Source: Comamonadaceae bacterium M7527 (GTDB lineage Bacteria > Pseudomonadota > Gammaproteobacteria > Burkholderiales > Burkholderiaceae_C). Taken from it: a stretch of DNA of 64,000 nt. The stretch is from contig CP087990.1 in assembly GCA_021044545.1 (NCBI GenBank), forward strand, positions 1,612,001 through 1,676,000, given 5' to 3'. The notes beneath the pieces are model-generated. The model saw only the letters and a program-made list of their open reading frames with translations, was not told the origin of the DNA and did not search any database. The position numbers and the translations under genes are program-made. Shown here piece after piece: positions 1-8,616 of the stretch (position 1 is the stretch's first letter; each line of letters opens with the position of its first letter).

Positions 1-1219
1 GCGACTGAGGACCAATCAAGGTGGCGGCACTGTCGTGGCCGTCTTCTGGCAAGCCGCTGACGTAGCCCACAGGCTTGTGCAGCAATATGGTGACTTGTTG
101 CGCTTGCTCGGCTTGCGCAGCATCAGCCACTTCGATGTTGTCGACCTCAAATACGGTCTGGCCCATAGCAGCCACTTCGCCGTTCACCAACACCCAACCC
201 TTTTCAATCCAGGCATCGCCCTCGCGGCGTGAGCACATACCCAACTCAGCCAAGCGCTTGTTAAGGCGTACGCCGCCTGCTTTCTCGGCGTCGGTTTTAG
301 GTCCCAAGTGCGCAGGCTTGTGCGCTGCGGCTGCCTCATGGCGGTTGGCGCGCGCCGGTGCCTGCATGTTGTCGCGCGCACCGTAGCCGTCGCGACTCGG
401 TGCACGGTCGCGCCTGGGCGGCGCATCACGGAAGGCCTCTCGTCTGTCATCAAAACGCCCATCGTCTCGCGCCTCAAAGCGGCGTTCGTCCCTGGGCGCT
501 GAACGCCTGTCATCAAATCTGGGCGCTTGGTCTCGGTAGCCACGCTCACCACCTTCAGAAGCGGTGCGGCGCTCGTAGCCGTCTCGTGGCCTGTCGCTGA
601 ACCTATCGCCAAAACCGTTATCGCGTCGGTTATCGACGCGGTCGTTTGAACGCTCGTAGCGGTGCTGGCGCGTGGGGTCCTCTGAGGGCCTGTAGTTGCT
701 GGGCCGCGCATTGGCCAAGGCCGACAAGGCCCTGGCCGCTGAGGAGTCGCCTGTGGGCTGGACGCGCGGCGCGGCGCGATCACGGCTGTCGCCTCCCATG
801 TCATGGCGGGGCTCAAAACGCTGATCACGCCTAGGCTGGTAATTGGGCTCATACCCAGGCGAGGGCGCGCGTCTGGGTGCCTCGTCGCGCCGCTCCCAAG
901 AGCTTTGGCGTTCGTAGTGCGGCTCTCGCTGGCCACCACGGTTGTCGCTTGGGCGGTAGTCTTGGCGCTCATGACCGTACCTAGGCGGCTGCGACTCTGG
1001 CTCTGGACGGGCTGCGGCACGCTCCAGCTTTTGCATGGCGGTGCTTGCAGCTTGTCGCACCTCTAGCTCGTAGGCGCTGGGCTCGCGCTTGACAAACCGC
1101 GCCAGCGGCGCATTACCACGTGCGGGCTTGCGCGGGGCAGCACCAAAGTTGTCGCGTTTGCCAGCAGCACGCAGCGTAGGCTTGCGTGCGTCGTTTGAAT
1201 CAGATGATTGATCAGTCAT
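1..1219 (-). CDS. rRNA pseudouridine synthase (RluB/RluF/RsuA-like), 3' end outside window
   Basis: Probably isomerises a uridine to pseudouridine in ribosomal RNA. Read from the ATG at 1219 the frame stays open to the window edge, about 406 codons. An S4 RNA-binding domain starts near residue 316 (RLNKRLAELGMCSRREGDAW), followed by the start of the catalytic domain (LLHKPVGYVSG). The catalytic Asp region lies beyond the window. Before the S4 domain is an extension of about 300 residues, very rich in Arg, Asp, Glu and Pro, with many ERR, DDRR and RYER repeats; it looks disordered and RNA-binding. S4 synthases of this type are commonly 230-300 residues in total. The subfamily, and hence the target uridine, cannot be fixed without the C-terminus. 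Confidence 0.85.
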   Translation of the reverse strand, partial: MTDQSSDSNDARKPTLRAAGKRDNFGAAPRKPARGNAPLARFVKREPSAYELEVRQAASTAMQKLERAAARPEPESQPPRYGHERQDYRPSDNRGGQREPHYERQSSWERRDEAPRRAPSPGYEPNYQPRRDQRFEPRHDMGGDSRDRAAPRVQPTGDSSAARALSALANARPSNYRPSEDPTRQHRYERSNDRVDNRRDNGFGDRFSDRPRDGYERRTASEGGERGYRDQAPRFDDRRSAPRDERRFEARDDGRFDDRREAFRDAPPRRDRAPSRDGYGARDNMQAPARANRHEAAAAHKPAHLGPKTDAEKAGGVRLNKRLAELGMCSRREGDAWIEKGWVLVNGEVAAMGQTVFEVDNIEVADAAQAEQAQQVTILLHKPVGYVSGLPEDGHDSAATLIGPQS

Positions 1220-1281
1220 AGTGGGCGTTTCTCAACGTTAAAAATAAAAATCACAGTAAACAATGGGCTTTTAGCGCCCGC

Positions 1282-1992
1282 CTAGTTCAGCTCGCCAAAG
1301 CGCAATGCGTCCAGGTCTAGCACCCGCAAGCCGCCGTACTCTACGCTGATCCAACCTTTAGCGGACAACACTTTAAGGGCTTCATTCACGCGCTGGCGCG
1401 ACAGGCCCACCAAATACGCCAGCTCTTGCTGCGTAATGCGCAACATTTGCGCCACACCGGGGTATAGCTTGGGGTCAAACATGGACGCAAGGTTTCTGGC
1501 CACGCGCAAGTCTGGGTCGTTTAGGCGGTCAATTTCTCTGGCCGCAATGAACTGGCCCAAACGCTCGTTGAGTTGGTACATCACAAAGCGGTTAAAGCCC
1601 AAGGAATGGGCGATGAGCCAGTGAAACATGTCCACTGAAATACCCGCCACACGGCTGGTGCGAAGCGCCTGGATGTTGTAGCGGTAAATCTCACGCTTGA
1701 GCACGGTGCCCTCGCCAAACCAGCCACCGGGGGCCACACCCGTAAACGTAATGGCAGAGCCTCGGCTGTCGTCGTTGCTCATTTTTAACAACCCGTCTAT
1801 GAGGCCAAACCAATAGGTCACGGGTTTGCCTATACGCACCACGTAGTCACCTGGCTGGGCCACAGTCACCAGCATCTCGTTGCGCACGTAGGCACGCTCG
1901 TCAGCGCTGAGCTCTTTAAGCCACGCAATCTGCTCAAACTCGTCATCGGACAAGCTTCTGGCGCTGTTTCTGAGGGTCTCAATTGACGGCAT
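1282..1992 (-). CDS. Crp/Fnr-family transcriptional regulator
   Basis: A 236-residue regulator starting at the ATG at 1992. Residues about 25-140 form the cyclic-nucleotide-binding-like beta roll and a dimer helix follows to about 165. A winged helix-turn-helix lies at about 186-212 (TQQELAYLVGLSRQRVNEAL). The protein has no cysteine, so it is not an iron-sulphur FNR-type oxygen sensor; its ligand is unknown. A reading frame continues upstream of 1992, but that part has no family resemblance and would run into the divergent gene. It is divergent from the acyl-CoA ligase/Liv operon, with an inverted repeat between them, so local control of that operon is a reasonable inference. Confidence 0.88.
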   Translation of the reverse strand: MPSIETLRNSARSLSDDEFEQIAWLKELSADERAYVRNEMLVTVAQPGDYVVRIGKPVTYWFGLIDGLLKMSNDDSRGSAITFTGVAPGGWFGEGTVLKREIYRYNIQALRTSRVAGISVDMFHWLIAHSLGFNRFVMYQLNERLGQFIAAREIDRLNDPDLRVARNLASMFDPKLYPGVAQMLRITQQELAYLVGLSRQRVNEALKVLSAKGWISVEYGGLRVLDLDALRFGELN

Positions 1993-2023
1993 GGCGACAA
2001 AGTACGCGGTATTTGGTGTAAGT

Positions 2024-2039
2024 CTAGGGAATGTCCTAG
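2024..2039. promoter_or_regulatory. Inverted repeat in divergent promoter region (candidate operator)
   Basis: Five-base arms CTAGG and CCTAG separated by six bases (GAATGT) form a perfect inverted repeat. It lies in the 157-base gap between the Crp/Fnr-type regulator and the acyl-CoA ligase gene. The position suits an operator for either gene. The repeat is short, and the identification as a binding site is inference. Confidence 0.35.
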
Positions 2040-2149
2040 CAGGGATGACCCTGTGATTGTCGTCGAACCGACAGCTAAACGTCAAATGCTTGTCTAGTAT
2101 CAGTCGTAAATACCACGCATCGTGGCGCCAAGCCAACGGAGACACCTAC

Positions 2150-4096
2150 ATGCAACACACCTTTGTCAGCCTTCTTGCTCACCACGCCAAAACGCGACCC
2201 ACCGCGCCGGCCATGCGTGAGAAAGCGTTTGGCATTTGGCAGGCCATCTCGTGGGCAGACATGGCCGCCTTGGTTAACAACATCGCTGCTGGCTTGCATG
2301 TTGCAGGCTTGCAGCGCGGGGAACATGTGGTGGTAGTGGGCTCTAACCGTCCGCGCTTGTACGCCACCATGCTGGCCACGCAGAGCTTGGGCGCCATTCC
2401 CGTGCCGCTGTACCAAGACGCAGCTGGCGCTGAGTGCGTATTCCCCATCAACAACGCCGACATGCGCTTTGCAGTGGTAGAAGACCAAGAGCAAGTCGAC
2501 AAAATGCTGGAGATTCGCGAGCAGTGCCCGCAACTAAGTCACATTTACTTTGACGACCCACGTGGCCTGCGCAACTATGAAGAACCAGGTCTGTCTGCCA
2601 TTGACCAGCTTATAGAGGCCGGTCGCGCGTTTAACGCCAGCAACCCTAATTTTGTGCGCAGCGAGGCAGCCAAAGTACAGCCAGCAGACGTGGCCGCCAT
2701 GTTTTTTACCTCTGGCACCACAGGCAACCCCAAAGGCGTGGTGCACACCCACTTGAGCCTGTTGGACCGTGCGGCAGTAGGCGCCGCCTTTGACAAGCTC
2801 AAGCCAGATGACGAGGTATTGGCCTACTTGCCCCCCGCATGGATTGGTCAAAACATTTTCAGCTACGCCCAGTGGCTGGCCGTGGGTTATGTGGTGAATT
2901 GCCCAGAGTCCGCCGCCACTGTATCAATTGACCTTAAGGAAGTGGGCCCCAGCTACTACTTTGCGCCGCCGCGCGTATTTGAAGGCTTGCTCACCAGCGT
3001 GATGATTCGCATGGAAGATGCGGGCGGCTTCAAGCGCAGCATGTTCCACTATTTCATGGATGTGGCCAAGCGCATTGGTCCCAGCAAAATGGATGGCAAA
3101 CCCGTTGGCTTGCTAGACAACTTGCTATACGGCCTGGGCGACATCATGGTGTACGGGCCGCTGCGTAACAACCTGGGCATGAGCCGCGTGCGCGTGGCCT
3201 ACACCGCTGGTGAGGCCATTGGTCCTGACTTGTTCAGTTTTTACCGCTCCATTGGTGTCAACATCAAACAGCTGTACGGCTCTACCGAGACCGCCGTGTT
3301 TGTATGCTTGCAGCCTGACCACCAAGCCAAAGCCGACACCGTGGGCGTGCCTTGTGACGGCGTTGAAATCAAACTGGCAGATAACGGCGAAATCTTGGTG
3401 AAGTCACCCGGCTTGCTCAAGGAATACTACAAAAACCCCAAGGCCACAGCCGAAGTGTTGTCTGAAGACGGCTGGTACCACACCAGTGACGCGGGCTTCT
3501 TGGATGCAGACGGTCACCTCAAAATCATTGACCGTGTCAAAGACGTGGGCCGCATCAAGGGCGGTGCGTTTGACGGCGCCATGTTTGCGCCCAAATACGT
3601 TGAGAACAAGCTGAAGTTTTTCTCATTCATCAAAGAAGCCGTGGCCTATGGCGACCAGCGCGAACGCGTGTGCGTGATGATCAACATTGACTTTGACGCA
3701 GTGGGCAATTGGGCCGAGCGCCAAAATCTGCCGTATGCAGGCTATACCGACTTGGCGCAAAAGCCTGCTGTCTACGAGCTCATCAAGAACTGCGTTGAGC
3801 AGGTAAACGCCGACCTCAGCCGCGACGAGATGCTGGCAGGCTCGCAAATTCACCGCTTTCTGGTGTTGCACAAAGAGCTGGACGCAGACGACGGCGAACT
3901 CACACGCACCAACAAAGTACGCCGCGGCTTTATTGCCGAGAAGTTCTCTGAGCTGGTTGATGCGCTGTACGGCGGCAAGACCGAGCAGTTCATCAACACA
4001 GAAGTGAAGTTTGAAGACGGCCGTGCAGGCAGTGTCAGCGCCACACTCAAGATTGCAGACACTCAAATCTTTGCGCCCGTGAAAACGGCGGCTTAA
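2150..4096 (+). CDS. AMP-binding long-chain-type acyl-CoA synthetase
   Basis: A 648-residue adenylate-forming ligase predicted to convert a carboxylic acid, ATP and CoA to acyl-CoA via an acyl-adenylate. The phosphate-binding loop is at about residues 184-195 (TSGTTGNPKGVVH) and the adenylate motif LYGSTE at about 380. The start chosen is the ATG at 2150, which has GGAGA eight bases upstream; an open frame extends to 2057 but lacks such a site. Length and motifs resemble the FAA1/FadD15-like large ligases that often precede branched-chain-type ABC importer genes in Burkholderiales. It is the first gene of the operon, 65 bases before livG, so it probably activates the acid brought in by that importer. 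The substrate is unknown. Confidence 0.9.
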   Translation: MQHTFVSLLAHHAKTRPTAPAMREKAFGIWQAISWADMAALVNNIAAGLHVAGLQRGEHVVVVGSNRPRLYATMLATQSLGAIPVPLYQDAAGAECVFPINNADMRFAVVEDQEQVDKMLEIREQCPQLSHIYFDDPRGLRNYEEPGLSAIDQLIEAGRAFNASNPNFVRSEAAKVQPADVAAMFFTSGTTGNPKGVVHTHLSLLDRAAVGAAFDKLKPDDEVLAYLPPAWIGQNIFSYAQWLAVGYVVNCPESAATVSIDLKEVGPSYYFAPPRVFEGLLTSVMIRMEDAGGFKRSMFHYFMDVAKRIGPSKMDGKPVGLLDNLLYGLGDIMVYGPLRNNLGMSRVRVAYTAGEAIGPDLFSFYRSIGVNIKQLYGSTETAVFVCLQPDHQAKADTVGVPCDGVEIKLADNGEILVKSPGLLKEYYKNPKATAEVLSEDGWYHTSDAGFLDADGHLKIIDRVKDVGRIKGGAFDGAMFAPKYVENKLKFFSFIKEAVAYGDQRERVCVMINIDFDAVGNWAERQNLPYAGYTDLAQKPAVYELIKNCVEQVNADLSRDEMLAGSQIHRFLVLHKELDADDGELTRTNKVRRGFIAEKFSELVDALYGGKTEQFINTEVKFEDGRAGSVSATLKIADTQIFAPVKTAA

Positions 4097-4161
4097 TTGG
4101 CAACCCCAACGCGCAAGCCTTAGCAACCTACACAACAACCCATACAGCGACAACACTCAAC

Positions 4162-4948
4162 ATGGCTAAACGACAAATAGGCGACGTCATTCTTGATGTC
4201 AACAACATCAGTTTGCGCTTTGGCGGCGTTAACGCACTGACAGACATTTCGTTTGATGTGCGCGAGCACGAAGTGCGCGCCCATCATTGGCCCCAACGGT
4301 GCGGGCAAAAGCTCCATGCTCAACTGCATCAACGGCGTGTACCAGCCGCAAGAAGGCAGCATCTCGTTTAAAGGTCAAACCTTCAAACACATGAACAGCC
4401 GCCAAGTGGCAGAAATGGGCATTGCGCGCACCTTTCAAAACCTGGCCTTGTTCAAAGGCATGAGCGTTATTGACAACATCATGACCGGGCGCAACCTGCG
4501 CATGAAAAGCAACATCTTGCTGCAAGCCCTGCGCATTGGCCCGGCTGCACGTGAAGAGGCCGAACACCGCGAATTTGTTGAACAAATCATTGACTTTCTG
4601 GAAATCCAGGCGTTTCGCAAAACACCGGTCGGTCAACTGCCATACGGTTTGCAAAAGCGTGTTGATTTGGGCCGTGCCCTGGCCATGGAGCCGCAAGTGC
4701 TGCTGCTGGACGAGCCCATGGCCGGCATGAACCTGGAAGAAAAGCAAGACATGTCGCGCTTTATCCTGGATGTGAACGACGAATTTGGCACCACCATCGT
4801 GCTCATTGAGCACGACATGAGCGTGGTGATGGACATTTCAGACCGCGTGGTCGTGCTGGACTACGGCAAAAAAATTGGCGACGGCACACCCGAAGCAGTA
4901 CGCGCCAACGAAGACGTGATCAGCGCCTACTTGGGCACCAGTCATTAA
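4162..4948 (+). CDS. livG: ABC transporter ATP-binding protein LivG-type (frameshifted in this sequence)
   Basis: One of two ATPases of a branched-chain amino acid-type (HAAT family) importer. The N-terminus (MAKRQIGDVILDVNNISLRF) and the rest lie in different frames. Removing one C from the CCC at 4280-4282 joins them as ...REHEVRA-IIGPNGAGKSS... and gives a normal protein of about 261 residues. Walker A (GPNGAGKSS), the signature-like region LPYGLQKRVDLGRALA and Walker B (VLLLDEPMAGMN) are all intact after correction. The neighbours are livH and livM downstream and the acyl-CoA synthetase upstream. I favour a consensus error; a genuine +1 frameshift mutation cannot be excluded from sequence alone. 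Confidence 0.88.
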
Positions 4949-4982
4949 TCACGAACCACGCATTAAAGAGCACTGAATCATC

Positions 4983-5912
4983 ATGGCATTCTTTCTAGAA
5001 ACACTATTTGGCGGCCTTATGGCTGGCATGCTTTATTCGCTTGTGGCGCTGGGCTTTGTGCTCATCTTTAAAGCATCAGGCGTATTCAACTTTGCGCAAG
5101 GCGCCATGGTGCTGTTCGCAGCGCTGGCCATGGCGCGCTTTTCAGAGTGGATACCCAACTGGACGGGCACCGACAGCTTGCTGATTGCCAACTTGCTGGC
5201 GTTTGTGGTGGCCGCTGTGCTCATGTTCTGCATGGCATGGCTTGTTGAGCGCTTGGTGCTGCGCCACCTGGTTAACCAAGAGGGCACCACACTGCTCATG
5301 GCCACATTGGGCATCAGCTACTTTGTAGACGGTTTAGGCCAAACTTTGTTTGGCAGCGACATTTACCAGATCAACATAGGCATGCCCAAAGACCCCGTGT
5401 TTTTGCTTGAAAACACGTTTGACGGCGGTGTACTCATCAGCCAAGAGGACTTGTTTGCCGCACTCATTGCAGCTGCTTTGGTGCTGGCGCTGTCTATATT
5501 TTTCAACAAAACCAAAACGGGGCGCGCCCTGCGTGCCGTAGCTGACGATCACCAGGCTGCCCAAAGCGTTGGCATTCCGCTGAACCGCATTTGGGTCATC
5601 GTGTGGTGCGTCGCTGGCATTGTGGCCCTGGTCGCCGGCATGATTTGGGGCTCAAAGCTGGGTGTGCAGTTTTCGCTGACCACAGTGGCCTTGCGTGCGT
5701 TGCCAGTGATTATTTTGGGCGGTCTGACCTCTGTGCCAGGCGCCATTATTGGCGGTCTCATCATTGGTGTCGGCGAGAAGTTGTCAGAGGTTTACCTGGG
5801 CCCTTACGTGGGCGGTGGTATCGAGATTTGGTTTGCCTACATGCTGGCTTTGGTGGTGTTGATGTTCCGCCCACAAGGTCTGTTCGGCGAGAAGATTATT
5901 GACCGCGTTTAA
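4983..5912 (+). CDS. livH: Branched-chain-type ABC transporter permease LivH
   Basis: A 309-residue inner-membrane permease with about eight hydrophobic segments, starting MAFFLETLFGGLMAGMLYSL. It carries family features such as FKASGVFNFAQGAM near the N-terminus, GRALRAVADDHQAAQSVGI in the middle (the loop that contacts the ATPase) and ALPVIILGGLTSVPGAIIGG near the C-terminus. It forms the transmembrane heterodimer with LivM. It lies 34 bases after livG and 38 before livM in the same operon. In this family the permease sequence does not reveal the substrate. Confidence 0.93.
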   Translation: MAFFLETLFGGLMAGMLYSLVALGFVLIFKASGVFNFAQGAMVLFAALAMARFSEWIPNWTGTDSLLIANLLAFVVAAVLMFCMAWLVERLVLRHLVNQEGTTLLMATLGISYFVDGLGQTLFGSDIYQINIGMPKDPVFLLENTFDGGVLISQEDLFAALIAAALVLALSIFFNKTKTGRALRAVADDHQAAQSVGIPLNRIWVIVWCVAGIVALVAGMIWGSKLGVQFSLTTVALRALPVIILGGLTSVPGAIIGGLIIGVGEKLSEVYLGPYVGGGIEIWFAYMLALVVLMFRPQGLFGEKIIDRV

Positions 5913-5950
5913 CAGCGCTACACCCCGCACAACACACAGAGACTACGCAC

Positions 5951-7025
5951 ATGTTTTACAGAGAAAACGGTCAATTCAAAACCAGCTACGCAGCTGACCA
6001 GCAAATATTCACCATCGCCCAAGACAAATGGGCGGTGCTGGCCATGGTGGCCTTTGCCTTCTTCGCCGTGCCGCTCATTGCCGATGAGTACATGATGCGC
6101 GCCATTTTGATTCCCTTCCTTATCTTGGCGTTGGCCGCGGTAGGGGTGAATATTCTTGTGGGCTACTGTGGGCAAATCTCACTGGGCTCTGGCGCATTCA
6201 TGGCCGTAGGTGCATATGCGGCATACAACACCTTTGTGCGGATTGAAGGCATGCCACTGATCGTGGCCATTTTGTCTGGCGGTTTTTTTGCCACCTTGGT
6301 TGGCATCGTGTTTGGCTTTCCCAGCTTGCGCGTGAAAGGCTTGTACTTGGCGGTAGCCACCTTGGCTGCACAGTTTTTTTGTGACTGGGCGTTTTTGCGC
6401 ATTGGCTGGTTTACCAACAACACACCCAGCGGGTCAGTCTCGGTGTCCAACTTGCACATTTTCAACTGGAGCATTGACTCACCCGTCGATAAATACCTGT
6501 TCTGCCTGGGCGTGCTCACAGTGTTTGCATTGCTGGCCAAAAACCTGGTGCGCTCACACATTGGCCGCGAGTGGATGGCCATACGCGACATGGATGTGGC
6601 TGCATCCGTTATTGGCATTCGTCCCATGTACGCCAAGCTGTCCGCCTTTGGCGTGAGCTCCTTCATAGTAGGTGTTGCCGGCGCCATGTGGGGCTTTGTA
6701 CACCTAGGCGCATGGGAGCCTGCGGCCTTCTCTATTGATCGCTCATTTCAGCTGCTATTCATGGTGATCATTGGTGGTAGGCTCCATCATGGGCAGCTTC
6801 TTTGGCGCCGCCTTTATTGTGGTGCTGCCTATTTTCTTGAACCAGTTTTTGCCGGCACTTGGCAGCTTGTTTGGCGTGGAAATTTCAACCGCTGGCGTTT
6901 CACACGCTGAGTTCATGATTTTTGGCGCACTCATTGTGTGGTTCCTGATTGTTGAGCCTCATGGCTTGGCCAAACTGTGGAGTGTGGCCAAACAAAAACT
7001 TCGGATTTGGCCTTTCCCGCACTAA
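5951..7025 (+). CDS. livM: Branched-chain-type ABC transporter permease LivM (frameshifted in this sequence)
   Basis: Second inner-membrane permease subunit, partner of LivH. The first frame runs cleanly to MVIIGG near 6777 and then degenerates. The correct continuation (GSIMGSFFGAAFIVVLPIFL) is in another frame and ends at 7025. The family normally reads IIGGLGS here, which fits loss of two bases, or gain of one, at about 6776-6781. The corrected length is about 357 residues. Family motifs include NILVGYCGQISLGSGAFMAV near the N-terminus and GREWMAIRDMDVAASVIGI in the cytoplasmic coupling loop. Confidence 0.88.
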
Positions 7026-7051
7026 GTGGTGAATCCAACTGACAATCGTTT

Positions 7052-7068
7052 CCCCGTGTGGTGCGGGG
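7052..7068 (+). promoter_or_regulatory. Small hairpin upstream of the binding-protein gene
   Basis: CCCCG and CGGGG arms around a seven-base loop, in the 117-base gap between livM and the substrate-binding protein gene. There is no T-run after it, so it is not a clear terminator. It may be an mRNA processing or stability element; the role is speculative. Confidence 0.3.
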
Positions 7069-7142
7069 CTACAAAAGTGCTCACAAGGCACAGGCTTTGC
7101 ACCATGCATTTTCAGCGCTTCAACCCTATAGGAGACAACCTC

Positions 7143-8471
7143 ATGAAGCTACGACAATTCGCCCTAGCAGCCACCGTGGCCGCCGCTGGCCTGTCCAGTG
7201 CCTTGGTCACAACAGCGGCAACTGCCGCTGAGCAGTTTTTCCCGGCGCTGGTTTACCGCACTGGCCCTTACGCGCCTAACGGTGTACCGTTTGCCAACGG
7301 CTACATCGACTACCTCAAGCTCACCAATGAGCGCGGTGGCATTAACGGCGTAAAGGTCTCATTCGAAGAATGTGAAACCGGCTACGCCACAGACCGCGGT
7401 GTTGAGTGTTACGAGCGCCTGAAAGGCAAAAATGGCGGAGCCACTGTGTTCCAGCCACTGTCTACTGGTATCACGTTCGCGCTGACAGAAAAGGCGCCCA
7501 AAGACGAGATCCCACTGATCACCTCTGGCTACGGTCGTTCCGAGTCTGCTGACGGCGGTGTGTTCAAGTGGAACTTCCCACTGGTAGGCACATACTGGAC
7601 AGCGGTTGACGTGTTGGTACAGCACATTGGCGCTCAAGCTGGCGGCATGGACAAGCTAAAAGGCAAGACCATTGGCTTGGTCTACCACGATAGTCCATTC
7701 GGCAAAGAAGCCATCCCAATGCTGGAGGCACGTGCTGCCATGCACGGCTTCAAGCCATTGCTGCTGCCTGTGACACACCCTGGTGTTGAGCAAAAAGCCA
7801 CATGGTTGCAGGTGCGCCGTGCACGTCCAGACTACGTGTTGTTGTGGGGCTGGGGTGTGATGAACTCTACCGCCATCAAAGAAGCGCAAGCCACAGGCTA
7901 CCCGCGCGACAAGATGTTTGGCGTGTGGTGGTCAGGTGCTGAGCCAGACGTGAAAGACGTTGCCGCAGGTGCCAAGGGCTACAACGCGCTGGCTTTGCAA
8001 CACGGTGCAGAACCAAACGCTGCCGTAGTTAAAGAGATCTTGAGCAAGCTGCACGGCAAAGGCAACGGTACAGGTCCTAAAGAGGAAGTGGGCCAAGTGT
8101 TGTACATGCGTGGCGTTGTGGCTGCCGCCATGGCTGTAGAGGGCGTGCGCTCAGCGCAAGTCAAATACGGCAACAAGGTCATGACTGGCGCGCAAGTGCG
8201 TTGGGGCTTGGAGAACATGGACATCACTGACGCACAGATCAAAAAGCTGGGTTTTGAAGGCGTGATGAAACCAGTGTCAACCTCTTGCAAAGACCACATG
8301 GGTGCGGGCGCTGCGCGCGTGCACACATGGGACGGCACCAAGTGGGTGTTTACCTCTGACTGGTTGGAGGCCGATATGTCCATCATCAACCCCATGGTCA
8401 AAGCTGCTGCTGACAAGTACGCCGCTGAAAAAGGCTTGAAGCGTCGTCCTGCATCTGATTGCAGCTCTTGA
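7143..8471 (+). CDS. Periplasmic substrate-binding protein of the Liv-type ABC importer
   Basis: A 442-residue type I periplasmic binding protein (Peripla_BP_6/LivK-like). The start is the ATG at 7143, preceded by GGAGA. A Sec signal peptide covers about residues 1-29 (KLRQFALAATVAAAGLSSAL, then TAATAA) and mature sequence starts near EQFFPALVYRTGPYAPN. It delivers the ligand to LivHM. The larger size and start of the mature protein match the ABC binding proteins found next to acyl-CoA ligases, not classical leucine-binding LivK. That points to an aromatic or other organic acid, but the ligand cannot be read from the sequence. Confidence 0.9.
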   Translation: MKLRQFALAATVAAAGLSSALVTTAATAAEQFFPALVYRTGPYAPNGVPFANGYIDYLKLTNERGGINGVKVSFEECETGYATDRGVECYERLKGKNGGATVFQPLSTGITFALTEKAPKDEIPLITSGYGRSESADGGVFKWNFPLVGTYWTAVDVLVQHIGAQAGGMDKLKGKTIGLVYHDSPFGKEAIPMLEARAAMHGFKPLLLPVTHPGVEQKATWLQVRRARPDYVLLWGWGVMNSTAIKEAQATGYPRDKMFGVWWSGAEPDVKDVAAGAKGYNALALQHGAEPNAAVVKEILSKLHGKGNGTGPKEEVGQVLYMRGVVAAAMAVEGVRSAQVKYGNKVMTGAQVRWGLENMDITDAQIKKLGFEGVMKPVSTSCKDHMGAGAARVHTWDGTKWVFTSDWLEADMSIINPMVKAAADKYAAEKGLKRRPASDCSS

Positions 8472-8489
8472 TGTCTTGAGGCGTGCATA

Positions 8490-8518
8490 GGTCTGGGCAG
8501 GCGTGAGTCGCCCAGACC
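8490..8518 (+). promoter_or_regulatory. Stem-loop between the binding-protein gene and livF
   Basis: A perfect nine-base stem (GGTCTGGGC with GCCCAGACC) and an eleven-base loop start 18 bases after the binding-protein stop codon. There is no immediate T-run, so it is at most a weak terminator. A hairpin here could protect the upstream message or reduce read-through, giving more binding protein than ATPase. That role is inference. Confidence 0.45.
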
Positions 8519-8616
8519 CTTGTGCCAAATTGCTTGCTTTTTAAAAACTAAAAACGCAGGCGATTTGCCTCAAGTTTTAAGCTAACCACTATCTTGCGTT
8601 GTTGCAGAAAGACCGT

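Noticed and set aside
184..1020. A 278-codon minus-strand frame rich in Arg, Thr and Pro
   Set aside because: It is an alternate frame over the pseudouridine synthase extension; the frame starting at 1219 leads into a recognisable S4 domain.
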